From Pyrococcus horikoshii OT3 (GTDB lineage Archaea; Methanobacteriota_B; Thermococci; Thermococcales; Thermococcaceae), in NCBI RefSeq assembly GCF_000011105.1, contig NC_000961.1, positions 1,474,662 to 1,538,661 of the forward strand: 64,000 bases of DNA. The letters are read 5' to 3'. The notes beneath the pieces are model-generated. The model had not been told where the DNA came from and searched no databases. It saw only the letters and a list, made by a program, of their open reading frames with translations. Numbering within the stretch: position 1 is the first letter of the stretch; each line of letters starts with the position of its first letter. Below are positions 16,454 through 26,248 of this stretch, in pieces. A program made the position numbers and the translations under genes.

Positions 16454-17539
16454 CTAATCTGGAAGCACGATACTCTCTCTTCCAACCTTTGAGTCAGTCC
16501 AAATCTTAACGTTTGCCCCAATCTTACTGTATTCTTCTATTACGGAATTATCCCCTATAACACTTCCGGGTTCAATGACGGCCCCTCTTCCTATATACAC
16601 ATTTTCCCCTATTATAGCTTCCCTTATCTCAACTTCATCCTCAATCGTGACGTTTGAAAATATAACTGATCTCTCTATCTTAACATCTCTTCCAACTTTA
16701 ACATTATTCCCCAAGACTGCAAAGCCAACTATCTTGGGATTCCTAATCAAGCATTTGCTCCCTGTAAACAGGCTACCACCTCTCTCAATATTTCCCTTAT
16801 CCCTTCCCACATTAATCTGAGGTAACCTAAGTTTACCCAGGAAAACATCTTCCGTTGCCTGAAGATACGTTGAAGGTCTACCAACGTCATTCCAGTACTC
16901 ATCAAAAGGAAATCCATATATTGGAATCCCTTCCTCTAGCATCTTGGGAAAGAGGTCTAGCGAGAAATCAAAAGCTTTACCTCTAGGAATTAAGTCCAAG
17001 ATCTCAGGCTCAAAGATGTAAATCCCCGCATTTACTAAGTTACTTGGCGCTTCCTCTCTTTTTGGCTTCTCCTTAAAGTATAGAATTCTATTTTCATTAT
17101 CGAGAACCGCAACTCCATAGGGTGTTGGATCTTCAACTTTAGTCAAGGCCATTGTTGCTATTCCACCCTTTTCTCTGTGAAATCTTATAAATGAGTCAAA
17201 GCTAAGGTTCGTAAGTACATCGCTAGAGGCTACAATGAATGTGTCGTCTATAAATTTCTCGGCCTTCTTTAGTGCGCCAGCAGTACCAAGCTTTATATTC
17301 TCACCATTGGAATACTTAATCTCAACTCCAAATTTATCTCCCCTTCCAAAGTATTCAATTATCTTCTCCTTTAGATATCCAACGAGAACTATTATTTCCT
17401 CAACTCCTATCCCAATAAGGTTCATCAACATATATTCCATTAGAGGCTTATTAAAAAAGGGAATCATTGGCTTTGGCCTATACACCGTTAGAGGTAACAA
17501 TCTTGTTCCCTTTCCACCTGCCAATAATACCGCTTGCAT
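16454..17539 (-). CDS. Sugar-1-phosphate nucleotidyltransferase with left-handed beta-helix
   Basis: A 361-residue protein. Residues 1-230 are a Rossmann-like nucleotidyltransferase domain with LLAGGKGTRLLPLT and KPMIPFFNKPLMEY, DVLTN and EYWNDVGRP. Residues about 255-361 are hexapeptide repeats (IGENVYIGRGAVIEPGSVIG) forming a left-handed beta-helix. It should make GDP-mannose or UDP/dTDP-glucose from a sugar-1-phosphate for glycan or compatible-solute synthesis; the exact base and sugar are not readable here. It heads the reverse-strand run with the mutase-like gene (3-base gap), tmk and srp54. Confidence 0.88.
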   Translation of the reverse strand: MQAVLLAGGKGTRLLPLTVYRPKPMIPFFNKPLMEYMLMNLIGIGVEEIIVLVGYLKEKIIEYFGRGDKFGVEIKYSNGENIKLGTAGALKKAEKFIDDTFIVASSDVLTNLSFDSFIRFHREKGGIATMALTKVEDPTPYGVAVLDNENRILYFKEKPKREEAPSNLVNAGIYIFEPEILDLIPRGKAFDFSLDLFPKMLEEGIPIYGFPFDEYWNDVGRPSTYLQATEDVFLGKLRLPQINVGRDKGNIERGGSLFTGSKCLIRNPKIVGFAVLGNNVKVGRDVKIERSVIFSNVTIEDEVEIREAIIGENVYIGRGAVIEPGSVIGDNSVIEEYSKIGANVKIWTDSKVGRESIVLPD

Positions 17540-17598
17540 AGTAACTCCCAGAGTTTTTATTACCTTTATAAGATATTAAATTTTTGTAAAAAGGAAAA

Positions 17599-18945
17599 CT
17601 AGTCGGCAAACGTTATAACCTTAAGCGTTATTGGCCTTCTAACAACGTTAGCCTTTTTGGCGCCTATAAGGTATCTAACCCCCTTCTCGCTTACCACGTC
17701 AATTAACCTTTGAGTTATTATACCATTAAATACTATCGCGTACACACCATCATTTTCCTCAATTGCGTTTAATAAGTCTCTGGTGTGAACTTCGGCAATT
17801 ATATTTTTGTTCTCATCTAACAGCAATGCAACAGGATCCGGACTATTCTTTACCCTCTCAACGAATTCCTCAAATCCTTTATAATCCTGCTTTATCACAG
17901 GTAGTGGCTTGACTATCTTTTCATTAACCTTAACTTGTTGCTTTGGCTGTGTTTCTGCTTTTTCTTGTGGTTCTTCCTTTACTTTCCCTTCTCTCTCTCG
18001 TACTATCTCATAGAAGCTCTTGCCCTTATTAAAGAGCTCATTATAGACCTCTTCTGCTGGAACCTTACTTCTCAACGCCTTGATTATTTCCTTCTTTGTA
18101 AGTTCCTCTACCTCCTTACCTTCCGGGGCCCTTGCCACGTAATCTATATCAGCAACTTGAAGTAACTCCTTCAATATAAGTTCTCCACCCCTGTCGCCAT
18201 CCGTAAAGGCCGTAACTATTCTCTCCTTGCTTAACTTTATTATCGTCTCGGGAATAGATGTTCCTTCAACTGCTATCGCATTTTTAATTCCGTGCCTCAA
18301 TAAGTTTAGAACATCGGCCCTTCCTTCAACAACTATTATTGAATCGGAGAAGGGTACATGTGGTCCTGCTGGTAGCTTCTCTGGACCATATTCTATTAGT
18401 TCCATTTCTCTAACGGCTTTTCTAACTTCTTCAACAAGTTCCTGGGTTTCCGGTATTTCTTCCTCGATTAGTGTTTCAAGGATCTCCTTTGCTCTCTCTA
18501 TTATGTACTTCCTCTTACTAGCCCTCACATCTTCTATCTTTACAACCCTTATCTTGGCTTCACATGGTCCTACCCTATCGATGGTTTCCAAAGCTGCAGC
18601 TATTATTGCAGTTTCAACTCTGTCCAAGCTTGAAGGGACTAAAATTGTCCCATAACTCTTCCCAGCCTTAGTGTGAACTTCAACTTTTATTCTCCCAATT
18701 CTTCCAGTCTTTTGAAGTTCTCTCAAGTCCAAATCATCCCCAAGCAAGCCCTCAGTTTGACCGAAAATAGCACCAACAACATCAGGCCTCTCAACAACAC
18801 CATTTGCTTCGAATTCAGCATGAATTATGTACTTTGTTGTTCCAAAGTCATCCTTACCTGCCATAACATCACCCTCTTTTATTTTTTCAAATCTTTTCTT
18901 TTCTGAAATAAGCTGACGAATTATTGCCTTCTCCCTTTTCATCAA
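17599..18945 (-). CDS. dnaG: DnaG-type primase / exosome subunit (Toprim)
   Basis: A 448-residue archaeal DnaG. FGTTKYIIHAEFEANG begins the conserved N-terminal region, VEGRADVLNLLRHG and TDGDRGGE are the Toprim metal-binding motifs (roughly residues 205-285), and a charged linker precedes a C-terminal domain. In archaea this protein is mainly a poly(A)-binding subunit of the RNA exosome. The zinc finger and helicase-binding domain of bacterial DnaG are missing. It overlaps the Toprim gene upstream by 4 bases. A second possible start, the ATG at 18864, has GGTG 5 bases upstream and would remove 27 residues. Confidence 0.93.
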   Translation of the reverse strand: MMKREKAIIRQLISEKKRFEKIKEGDVMAGKDDFGTTKYIIHAEFEANGVVERPDVVGAIFGQTEGLLGDDLDLRELQKTGRIGRIKVEVHTKAGKSYGTILVPSSLDRVETAIIAAALETIDRVGPCEAKIRVVKIEDVRASKRKYIIERAKEILETLIEEEIPETQELVEEVRKAVREMELIEYGPEKLPAGPHVPFSDSIIVVEGRADVLNLLRHGIKNAIAVEGTSIPETIIKLSKERIVTAFTDGDRGGELILKELLQVADIDYVARAPEGKEVEELTKKEIIKALRSKVPAEEVYNELFNKGKSFYEIVREREGKVKEEPQEKAETQPKQQVKVNEKIVKPLPVIKQDYKGFEEFVERVKNSPDPVALLLDENKNIIAEVHTRDLLNAIEENDGVYAIVFNGIITQRLIDVVSEKGVRYLIGAKKANVVRRPITLKVITFAD

Positions 18946-19340
18946 ATTCCCTCCTCTGGGGGCCAGAAACGGAGACTAACCCTAAGATATAGACTATAAA
19001 GATCCTCTATTCCTTTAATATCCTTTTTTGCTATCATTTTTAGCTCCCTTCTTGTCTCTGTATCTACCTTGCATCCATACCCTTCCAGATACCAAGCCAG
19101 CTTCCTTGCAAGCTCTTCCCCTTTCCTGTCCAGATCTGTAAGGATCATTACCTCATCATATTCTGATGCAATTAAAGCGACTTCAGGTAGAGGTAAACGG
19201 GAAAGCTTTATTATCTCCGCTCTGACCCCCAATTTTCTTAAGGAAGCTTCATCTCGCGCTCCTTCTACGATGATAGCACCTTCAAACTCTCGTAATTTAT
19301 CTATGATAGCTTCAAATCTCTTATAGTTTTCGAGGTACAT
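18942..19340 (-). CDS. Small Toprim-domain protein (UPF0292)
   Basis: A 132-residue protein that is essentially one Toprim domain: IIVEGARDEASLRKLG gives the catalytic glutamate and MILTDLDRKGEELARKL the DxD pair. Toprim domains cut or join nucleic acids or act as primases. This UPF0292 group is uncharacterised. I choose the ATG at 19340 because a TATA box (reverse-strand TTTATAA at 19373-19367) places transcription start at about 19345, ruling out the TTG at 19409. The transcript would be nearly leaderless. The stop overlaps dnaG, suggesting a joint role in RNA or DNA processing. Confidence 0.85.
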   Translation of the reverse strand: MYLENYKRFEAIIDKLREFEGAIIVEGARDEASLRKLGVRAEIIKLSRLPLPEVALIASEYDEVMILTDLDRKGEELARKLAWYLEGYGCKVDTETRRELKMIAKKDIKGIEDLYSLYLRVSLRFWPPEEGI

Positions 19341-19410
19341 TTTGACGTGGAGTTGATAGTTCCAGGAATTATAAATCTTTTGCGGAGAAATAGCTTGAAG
19401 AAATTTCAAC

Positions 19411-20682
19411 CTAACACAACATTTTCACCTTACCATGGTAACTCATAGGCTCCTCATAGAATTCTTCCATAAGTTTCTGCAGTCTTCTTGAGATATTAAT
19501 TTGCACTCCCCATGATCCCTCTATCTTTCCTTCGGCCGCCATTCTTCCTAAGAATTTTTTCATTTCATTGCTTAGGGGAGAAGGCTTACATCTCGCCCAG
19601 GGCGTGCCAGGAAGGGGCATAAAGTAATGGGCCCTAACCTTTCCCCCCTTCCTCATTATCCATTTCATTAGCTCAATACTCTTCTTCTGGCTCTCAGGAG
19701 ATTCATTTGGTAATCCAACAATGAAATCTACCACAGGCTCAAGTCCATACTCTAAGGATAGCTCAACGGCATTAATCACATGTTCAACTTTATGGAGCCT
19801 ATGCATGGCTTTAAGCATGGCATTATCTCCACTTTGAGCACCTATTGCTATTCTCTTAGTGTCGGTATACTTAACTAGTAACTCGAGCGTCTCCCTGGTA
19901 ACAAAATCTGGTCTAACCTCACTGGGGAAAGTCCCATAAAATAATCTTCTCCCCTCTTTTCGCAGTGGCTGAAGAGCTCTTAAAAGAGCTTCAACTTTCT
20001 CTACTTTCAATATTCCCCCAGGACTACCGTATGCAAAGGCATTTGGGGTTATATAACGCATATCCTTCATTCTACGGGAATACTTAACTATCTGATCTAT
20101 AGGCCTATGCCTCATTCTAAATCCCTTTGCATATGGAGTCTGACAGTAATAGCAACCGAAGGGACACCCCCTGCTAATTTCCATCGGAGATATTAGCTTC
20201 AATCCCTCTGGATAGGGAGGAAATTTCCAGAAATCTTCCACTTTTGCAAACCCAGTAAAGAAGAACCTCTCTCCCAGGTAAAAAGCAAGTCCTTTAATAT
20301 CCGTTAACTCTTTCGTTATCTTATAATTCGATTTCTTTAATGAGGTTAGTAACCTGTACAATGTTTCTTCTCCCTCTCCAATAACGGCTATATCAAAACC
20401 AAGAACGTTTAACGTATGCTTAGGCATCGCTATTGCATGATAACCGCCAGCGACTAAGATAGGATTTATCTTTTCTTTTAGAATCTCAACCTCCTTTTTA
20501 ACTTCATCGACCTCCTGGGAATAAAAGGAGTACAAAACAACTTTTGGCTTAGCCTTAACTATTTCATTCAAATCCTTTGTGACTAAAATATTAGATAAGT
20601 CATACCCCTGACTTTCTAATGCAGCTAATAAGTGGACGAATGCATTATGATTCCTCCTTGTAAGCCTAACAGCAACTTCCAT
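19411..20682 (-). CDS. B12-binding radical SAM protein (MJ_1487-like)
   Basis: A 423-residue protein. The N-terminal third resembles a B12-binding domain (VAVRLTRRNHNAF, ILVAGGYHAIA, DIAVIGEGEETLYRL). Then CPFGCYYCQ gives the CxxxCxxC 4Fe-4S motif of radical SAM enzymes, with the barrel and a C-terminal segment after it. The pattern fits the MJ_1487 family (TIGR04013), whose reaction is unknown; methyl transfer is a guess from the architecture. The TATA-like TTTTTAAG near 20709-20716 would start transcription near 20686, so I use the ATG at 20682 rather than the one at 20697. Confidence 0.85.
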   Translation of the reverse strand: MEVAVRLTRRNHNAFVHLLAALESQGYDLSNILVTKDLNEIVKAKPKVVLYSFYSQEVDEVKKEVEILKEKINPILVAGGYHAIAMPKHTLNVLGFDIAVIGEGEETLYRLLTSLKKSNYKITKELTDIKGLAFYLGERFFFTGFAKVEDFWKFPPYPEGLKLISPMEISRGCPFGCYYCQTPYAKGFRMRHRPIDQIVKYSRRMKDMRYITPNAFAYGSPGGILKVEKVEALLRALQPLRKEGRRLFYGTFPSEVRPDFVTRETLELLVKYTDTKRIAIGAQSGDNAMLKAMHRLHKVEHVINAVELSLEYGLEPVVDFIVGLPNESPESQKKSIELMKWIMRKGGKVRAHYFMPLPGTPWARCKPSPLSNEMKKFLGRMAAEGKIEGSWGVQINISRRLQKLMEEFYEEPMSYHGKVKMLC

Positions 20683-20737
20683 CGAAGAATAGCTCATGGA
20701 AATCTACTTAAAAATAATACTAAAAAAGAAAGAAACA

Positions 20738-20941
20738 TCAGCTCCTAATTGCAAGCTTAATATCCTCAACTTTAACGGTCTTTCTTCCGGCGTGCTTTGC
20801 AAGATCAACGGCCTTCCTTGCAATCTCGAGAGCCTTCTCCTCAAGGTGCTCTGCGAGTAACTTTGCAGCCTTCTCGCTAACTCTCTGAGCACCTGCCTTC
20901 CTTATAAGCCTGTCAACTGGTGCAATTGGTAACTCAGCCAT
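20738..20941 (-). CDS. Archaeal histone
   Basis: A 67-residue histone-fold protein: [19 protein letters not shown], a long central helix, then [18 protein letters not shown] with the conserved RKTVK loop. It wraps DNA as homo- or heteromultimers. The ATG at 20941 is preceded by GGAGGTG; the GTG at 20950 overlaps that site. A strong promoter lies upstream. Pyrococcus has two close histone genes, and the other is not in this window. Confidence 0.97.
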   Translation of the reverse strand: MAELPIAPVDRLIRKAGAQRVSEKAAKLLAEHLEEKALEIARKAVDLAKHAGRKTVKVEDIKLAIRS

Positions 20942-20989
20942 TACCAACACCTCCTATCAGTCTTTTCATTTCAAAATGGGCGGAAAAAC

Positions 20990-21004
20990 TATATAAATTT
21001 TTCG
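20990..21004 (-). promoter_or_regulatory. Strong BRE/TATA promoter of the histone gene
   Basis: On the reverse strand CGAAAAA (BRE) is followed by TTTATATA (20997-20990). Transcription would start near 20967, leaving a 25-base leader with GGAGGTG before the ATG at 20941. The remaining gap to 21174 (about 170 bases) is AT-rich, and I see no gene or RNA in it. Confidence 0.7.
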
Positions 21005-21174
21005 GATTTCTCATGCCTGCATAGAGATTATGGCCAAATAAGGATTCAATGAATTATAAATAATTGGAGTATTTGAGCATGTTCTTTATTGTAAAGGTTC
21101 ATAAGCATCCATTTAACCAGTAAAGATGCTATCCAGGTAAGAAGAGAAATGGAAGAATTTGCCAATTTATGGTC

Positions 21175-22086
21175 TTATTTTTTAGTTAACTTTTTCCCTC
21201 TTAAGCTATATCCTTCAAGAAGCAATAACGATAGGGAAACTGCCAATATATCAGCTATACTACCAGGGTTCCTAAGATCGCCTCGTTCGTGCATAAATGC
21301 ATAAAACTCGTCTAAACTAGCTTCTCCATTTAAAACTTCCCTCGCTTTTTCCCTAACAAGTTCGGCCTCATATAAACCAGCTTTTCTTTCTATAAGGGTA
21401 TCTCTATATTTAGCAAGCATCCATAAGAATGTTATAATCACTCCCTCTTCCAAGGAGTACTCAGTTAAGTTCTTTTTAAGAATTCTAAACGCTTCATAAA
21501 CTTTTGAGTATCCATTAATCCACTCGCAGAATATTAGCTCCCTTTCACAACTTATTTCAGCCAGTTTTGCCAAGTTAATATTATCCCTGACAAGTTCCTT
21601 AAACGAAGAGTCATCATAAACGTCGTATTTAACCCCCCTCTTCACACCTTTAGGGTTGGCTATTCTTATTGCCTTGTACAATTCTACAGAGTCTAAAGGA
21701 GTTGACTTTGAAATTAATTCATTTCCCCTTTTTCCACATCTTTTAACTTCATATCCCTCACCAAGAGCAACTAAAAGGGGTATGCTCAGAACTATTATAC
21801 CAAAGTTTGGATTTGAATCTTGATGCTTCTTTGCCCAAAAAACGGAATCTCTAATTAGCTTTCCAAGCCCAACATCCCCCTCTATAATCTTACCTTCCTT
21901 TAAGAGAATACCTCTCTCAACGGCCTTTAAGTAGGGAAATATTAGGGAGGTATTTGCAAATAGGAAATGGTAAATGGTTAAGTCCTCAAAATCCCTAATC
22001 CTTGATACGTTTCCAGGTTTTGGAACGGTGACCTCTATTAAAGGACCTAATATAAACGCCTGCACTATTTCTTCCTTCCTAATCAT
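21175..22086 (-). CDS. CitG/MdcB-like triphosphoribosyl-dephospho-CoA synthase family protein
   Basis: A 303-residue helical protein with the family motif EVTVPKPGNVSR near residues 17-28, the HQDSNPNFG segment, and GDLRNPGSIADILAVSLSL near the C-terminus. Bacterial CitG and MdcB make the prosthetic-group precursor of citrate or malonate lyase from ATP and dephospho-CoA. Pyrococcus has no such lyases in this window, so the archaeal branch probably acts on another nucleotide substrate. It overlaps the 3' end of the upstream membrane protein gene by 8 bases. Confidence 0.8.
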   Translation of the reverse strand: MIRKEEIVQAFILGPLIEVTVPKPGNVSRIRDFEDLTIYHFLFANTSLIFPYLKAVERGILLKEGKIIEGDVGLGKLIRDSVFWAKKHQDSNPNFGIIVLSIPLLVALGEGYEVKRCGKRGNELISKSTPLDSVELYKAIRIANPKGVKRGVKYDVYDDSSFKELVRDNINLAKLAEISCERELIFCEWINGYSKVYEAFRILKKNLTEYSLEEGVIITFLWMLAKYRDTLIERKAGLYEAELVREKAREVLNGEASLDEFYAFMHERGDLRNPGSIADILAVSLSLLLLEGYSLRGKKLTKK

Positions 22087-22777
22087 TAACTACTTCCACC
22101 CTCCCAATAACATCTGAAATCTTTATATCAATTTTCTTCTCACCCTTTGCCTTGTTCCTAACTTTTCCAAGGACTTCATCGATCTCCAAATTAACACCAT
22201 AGCCACTAGGCACGATAACTTTTAGCTCTCCCAGAATGTCCCCAACTTCAACCCTCCCTACAACTTTGATGATAACTTTTCCCATTATGTCATCGCTTTC
22301 AAAGATCTCAACAGGAGAATAAGTTTCAACTTCTCCCAGGATATCTTCAGTCTTTAGAATTTTCAATGGAGTCCTAATTTCTATCTTTCCAAGAACGTCT
22401 CCTAACTCTAATTCACTCAGATTACCCCTTATTATTATTTCTCCATTCCTGTACTTACTGCACTCTTTGCATAATATTATCACTTTGTCTCCCTTTTGAG
22501 AGACGTTGATCGGAAGATTACTATAGATAGCTACTGGAGAAGAATTTCCTCCCTCTACTACTAACCTCCCATAGATCCTTGCTATCTTGACAATGCTTGC
22601 ATTGTATGTTCCTATTTCCCTAACCTCCCCGGCCTCAATCAACGAGCTTTCACAGTGACAATTACATAGATGGTGAAAACTAAGGAATCCAAGGCCTAAT
22701 AATGTTAAGCCTACTAATCCAACTATAAATAGGACAAGTAGGAAGAGAGCAAAACCTAATAATCCTCCTTTCCTCAT
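22079..22777 (-). CDS. Membrane-anchored beta-repeat protein (DUF4097-like)
   Basis: A 232-residue protein with one hydrophobic helix (residues 6-30: GFALFLLVLFIVGLVGLTLL) followed by CNCHCE and an extracellular beta-rich region built of about five repeats of a G(D)VLGK/EIE type unit (LGDVLGKIEI, TEDILGEVE, SDDIMGKVI, VGDILGELKV, IDEVLGKVR). The repeats suggest a beta-helix of the putative-adhesin DUF4097 type. I use the ATG at 22777, with GGTG 6 bases upstream. It is coupled to the CitG-like gene. Function unknown. Confidence 0.75.
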   Translation of the reverse strand: MRKGGLLGFALFLLVLFIVGLVGLTLLGLGFLSFHHLCNCHCESSLIEAGEVREIGTYNASIVKIARIYGRLVVEGGNSSPVAIYSNLPINVSQKGDKVIILCKECSKYRNGEIIIRGNLSELELGDVLGKIEIRTPLKILKTEDILGEVETYSPVEIFESDDIMGKVIIKVVGRVEVGDILGELKVIVPSGYGVNLEIDEVLGKVRNKAKGEKKIDIKISDVIGRVEVVND

Positions 22778-22828
22778 TACTAACACCAGTAATAGTAGAA
22801 ATCAAAATAATATAAAGTTTTTGATAAA

Positions 22829-23329
22829 TCATTTAAGTAACTTTACAAATTCCCTCATCCAGGCATAAAGATCAGCTGGAACCCTGGAGCTAACCCAGTT
22901 CCCATCAACAACTACCTCTGCATCAACCCATTCAACCCCTGCATTTATCATGTCATCCTTAATCCCAGGATAGCTTGTTCCCTTTCTACCCCTTAGAACT
23001 CCAGCAGAAATCAAGATTTGAGGACCATGGCATATGCTAGCAACGGGCTTTCCTTCACTGAACATCTTTCTGGCTATGCTCACAGCTTTCTCATTTAATC
23101 TTACCCTTTCCGGTGCCCTTCCTCCTGGAAGGACTAATGCATCAAACTCCTCGGGATTAACTTTATCGAAAGTCAAGTCAACCTTAACTGAATATCCATG
23201 TTTCCCTGTAATTGTTCCCCTTTCAAAGCTTGCTATGTAAACTTCATGTCCCTCTTCTTTAAGCCTATGGTAAGGGTAAATTAGTTCCACATCCTCAAAC
23301 TCGTTCGCTGTTAAGAATAGTACCTTCAC
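22829..23329 (-). CDS. pfpI: Intracellular protease PfpI (DJ-1 superfamily)
   Basis: A 166-residue DJ-1/PfpI protein with nucleophile C100 in SICHGPQ, H101 beside it and the VLPGGRAPE loop (67-75). PfpI assembles as a hexamer with a Cys-His-Glu triad at the subunit interface; glyoxalase/deglycase activity is also reported for the family. The sequence is, from memory, that of P. horikoshii PH1704 or very close to it. It stands alone with its own promoter on the reverse strand. Confidence 0.96.
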   Translation of the reverse strand: MKVLFLTANEFEDVELIYPYHRLKEEGHEVYIASFERGTITGKHGYSVKVDLTFDKVNPEEFDALVLPGGRAPERVRLNEKAVSIARKMFSEGKPVASICHGPQILISAGVLRGRKGTSYPGIKDDMINAGVEWVDAEVVVDGNWVSSRVPADLYAWMREFVKLLK

Positions 23330-23433
23330 CGTGCATCACCAAAAGGTTATTACATAATTTTCTTTAAAGGGTTTTGATGTAAGTAATAAGGTTTTAATCT
23401 CCATGATTAAACAACATTCTTGTAGAACCCAAC

Positions 23434-23640
23434 AGGAGGTGTAAAATTAATTTCTTAGCTGAAGAAATATATGCTCAAAATTCCATACTCATTTTTGAAA
23501 TTTGAGGAATGGGAGAAGATTGTTTGGAATCATTAAACATGGGGATAAAGTTCAACGAAATTTGTAACAACTTAAATGAGAAACCAAAAACAGAACTTAA
23601 AAAGGCTTATTAAATTATGAGAAGAGGCAATTGACAGAAT
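23434..23640 (+). pseudogene. Possible remnant of a small gene between pfpI and taw1
   Basis: AGGAGGTG (23434-23441), the best ribosome site nearby, is followed not by a start but by ATT (23446). From there one frame reads 19 codons with a plausible protein texture (NFLAEEIYAQNSILIF) to TGA at 23503, then 34 more from an ATG at 23509 to TAA at 23611. Helix-like peptides in other frames follow. This could be a gene whose start mutated and which picked up stops. The whole 23330-23796 gap (467 bases) holds no intact gene, and the in-frame extension from a TTG at 23641 into taw1 is not convincing. Confidence 0.25.
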
Positions 23641-23796
23641 TTGCCAAAAAGCTGGATTTTAACAAATTGTGAGGATTATAGAACTCCAGAAAAATTCTTA
23701 AATGCTTTAAGAGGCGAGTTCTCAAATTTTTCTTCATCAAATAACTTTTTAAAATCTTTTAAGCAATTCACGTTAGGCGAGCCGAAAGTAGGGGTG

Positions 23797-24822
23797 ATGG
23801 AGATGATAACTATAAAGCCTGGTAAGATTACGGTTCAAGCTAATCCAAACATGCCAAAAGAAGTTGCTGAACTCTTCAGAAAACAGCATTATGAAATAGT
23901 CGGAAGGCATAGTGGAGTTAAGCTATGTCACTGGCTAAAGAAGAGCCTAACCGAAGGGAGGTTCTGCTACAAGCAGAAATTCTATGGGATACACTCCCAC
24001 AGATGCTTACAAATGACCCCTGTTCTTGCATGGTGCACTCACAACTGTATATTCTGCTGGAGACCTATGGAGAACTTCCTAGGAACGGAGCTTCCACAGC
24101 CATGGGATGACCCAGCGTTCATAGTTGAGGAGAGCATAAAGGCCCAGAGGAAACTCCTAATAGGATACAAGGGAAATCCAAAGGTTGACAAGAAGAAGTT
24201 TGAAGAGGCCTGGAATCCAACCCACGCGGCGATAAGCCTCTCGGGGGAACCAATGCTTTATCCCTACATGGGAGATCTCGTAGAGGAATTCCATAAGAGA
24301 GGATTTACAACCTTTATAGTCACAAATGGAACAATCCCCGAAAGATTGGAGGAGATGATAAAGGAGGACAAGTTACCAACTCAGCTTTATGTTTCGATAA
24401 CTGCTCCAGATATAGAGACGTACAACTCAGTTAATATTCCCATGATACCGGATGGGTGGGAGAGAATACTGAGATTCCTGGAACTTATGAGGGATTTACC
24501 CACAAGAACGGTGGTAAGGCTAACCCTCGTCAAGGGGGAAAATATGCACAGTCCAGAGAAATATGCAAAATTAATACTCAAGGCAAGACCAATGTTCGTT
24601 GAGGCTAAGGCTTACATGTTCGTTGGATACTCTAGGAACAGGCTTACAATAAACAATATGCCAAGTCATCAAGATATAAGGGAGTTCGCTGAAGCATTGG
24701 TTAAGCATCTCCCAGGTTACCACATAGAAGATGAATATGAGCCCAGCAGGGTAGTACTCATCATGAGGGATGATGTAGATCCCCAGGGGACGGGAGTTGA
24801 GGGAAGATTTATAAAGCATTGA
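23797..24822 (+). CDS. taw1: S-adenosylmethionine-dependent tRNA 4-demethylwyosine synthase
   Basis: A 341-residue radical SAM enzyme with the CTHNCIFC (CxxxCxxC) motif for the SAM-bound cluster and additional upstream cysteines (CHWLKKS, CYKQKF, CLQMTP) for the second 4Fe-4S cluster. It condenses pyruvate carbons with m1G37 of tRNA-Phe to make the tricyclic wyosine base. The real start is the ATG at 23797 in GTGATGGAGATG, as the family begins with [14 protein letters not shown]. The longer in-frame extension from 23641 is not family-like. Confidence 0.93.
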   Translation: MEMITIKPGKITVQANPNMPKEVAELFRKQHYEIVGRHSGVKLCHWLKKSLTEGRFCYKQKFYGIHSHRCLQMTPVLAWCTHNCIFCWRPMENFLGTELPQPWDDPAFIVEESIKAQRKLLIGYKGNPKVDKKKFEEAWNPTHAAISLSGEPMLYPYMGDLVEEFHKRGFTTFIVTNGTIPERLEEMIKEDKLPTQLYVSITAPDIETYNSVNIPMIPDGWERILRFLELMRDLPTRTVVRLTLVKGENMHSPEKYAKLILKARPMFVEAKAYMFVGYSRNRLTINNMPSHQDIREFAEALVKHLPGYHIEDEYEPSRVVLIMRDDVDPQGTGVEGRFIKH

Positions 24823-24898
24823 CCTCCTTTTCTTCCCTTCAATTTACAATAAACTCTTTAAACTACGGATCAACAAACACTTCTGGAGGCGAGGAGGT

Positions 24899-26134
24899 AT
24901 GGGAGAGAGGAGAAAAACAAGGCAAGCTGAGGTAAATATTGGAATGGTTGGTCACGTTGACCACGGTAAAACAACACTAACTAAGGCCTTAACAGGCGTT
25001 TGGACAGATACCCATAGTGAAGAGCTGAGGAGAGGAATTACGATAAAGATAGGATTTGCAGATGCAGAGATAAGAAGGTGTCCGAATTGTGGGAGGTACT
25101 CTACCTCCCCAGTTTGTCCATACTGCGGGCATGAAACAGAATTTGTAAGGAGGGTTTCCTTCATAGATGCTCCTGGGCATGAAGCTTTGATGACGACGAT
25201 GCTTGCAGGAGCATCACTCATGGATGGAGCTATTTTAGTTATCGCAGCAAATGAACCCTGTCCAAGGCCCCAGACTAGGGAGCATTTAATGGCACTTCAA
25301 ATAATTGGGCAAAAGAACATAATAATAGCCCAAAACAAAATAGAGCTTGTCGATAAGGAGAAAGCCCTTGAAAATTATAGGCAAATAAAAGAGTTTATAA
25401 AGGGAACTGTAGCTGAGAATGCACCCATAATTCCAATTTCAGCCCTGCACGGGGCCAACATAGACGTTCTAGTCAAAGCCATTGAGGATTTTATTCCGAC
25501 GCCGAAGAGGGATCCTAATAAGCCACCAAAAATGCTAGTTTTGAGGAGTTTTGATGTAAACAAACCAGGAACTCCCCCAGAAAAGCTTGTAGGTGGCGTT
25601 TTAGGAGGTTCCATAGTTCAGGGAAAGTTAAAGGTCGGGGATGAGATAGAGATTAGACCAGGAATTCCATATGAGGAACATGGAAGGATAAGGTACGAAC
25701 CAATAACAACTGAAATAGTTTCCCTACAGGCTGGAGGACAGTTCGTAGAAGAAGCATATCCAGGAGGACTTGTTGGAGTTGGAACAAAGCTAGATCCGTA
25801 TTTAACTAAGGGCGATCTCATGGCAGGAAACGTCGTGGGTAAGCCTGGAAAATTACCACCAGTTTGGGATAGCCTAAGATTAGAGGTACACCTACTTGAG
25901 AGAGTCGTCGGGACCGAGCAGGAACTTAGAGTTGAACCCATAAAAAGGAAAGAGGTACTCCTGCTGAACGTCGGAACCGCTAGAACCATGGGACTAGTTA
26001 CAAACCTAGGGAAAGATGAAATTGAGGTTAAGCTTCAGATTCCCGTATGTGCAGAACCTGGAGACAGGGTAGCAATAAGTAGACAGATAGGATCAAGGTG
26101 GAGATTGATAGGTTATGGTATTATCAAGGAGTAA
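24899..26134 (+). CDS. eif2g: Translation initiation factor aIF2 gamma subunit
   Basis: A 411-residue GTPase. [10 protein letters not shown] is the P-loop (about 18-27), [16 protein letters not shown] the zinc knuckle, DAPGHE the switch II region and NKIELVDKE the NKxE-type specificity motif, followed by two beta-barrel domains. With alpha and beta subunits it brings Met-tRNAi to the small ribosomal subunit. GAGGCGAGGAGGT lies immediately before the ATG. It is transcribed in the same direction as taw1, 76 bases downstream. Confidence 0.97.
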   Translation: MGERRKTRQAEVNIGMVGHVDHGKTTLTKALTGVWTDTHSEELRRGITIKIGFADAEIRRCPNCGRYSTSPVCPYCGHETEFVRRVSFIDAPGHEALMTTMLAGASLMDGAILVIAANEPCPRPQTREHLMALQIIGQKNIIIAQNKIELVDKEKALENYRQIKEFIKGTVAENAPIIPISALHGANIDVLVKAIEDFIPTPKRDPNKPPKMLVLRSFDVNKPGTPPEKLVGGVLGGSIVQGKLKVGDEIEIRPGIPYEEHGRIRYEPITTEIVSLQAGGQFVEEAYPGGLVGVGTKLDPYLTKGDLMAGNVVGKPGKLPPVWDSLRLEVHLLERVVGTEQELRVEPIKRKEVLLLNVGTARTMGLVTNLGKDEIEVKLQIPVCAEPGDRVAISRQIGSRWRLIGYGIIKE

Positions 26135-26248
26135 CTATGATCTCTCCCTCCTTTCCTTTGGAATATATGAAGAATTTTAAATTGGCAAGCTTTATATACA
26201 ATAACGGCCAACCTTTCTTTTATTGTGGAGAACGTGGAGGAAATTAGA

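Noticed and set aside
23641-23796. In-frame N-terminal extension of taw1 from a TTG
   Set aside because: The added 52 residues are Asn/Ser/Phe-rich and unlike the family, which begins with ITIKPGK; a GTGATGGAG context marks the real start.
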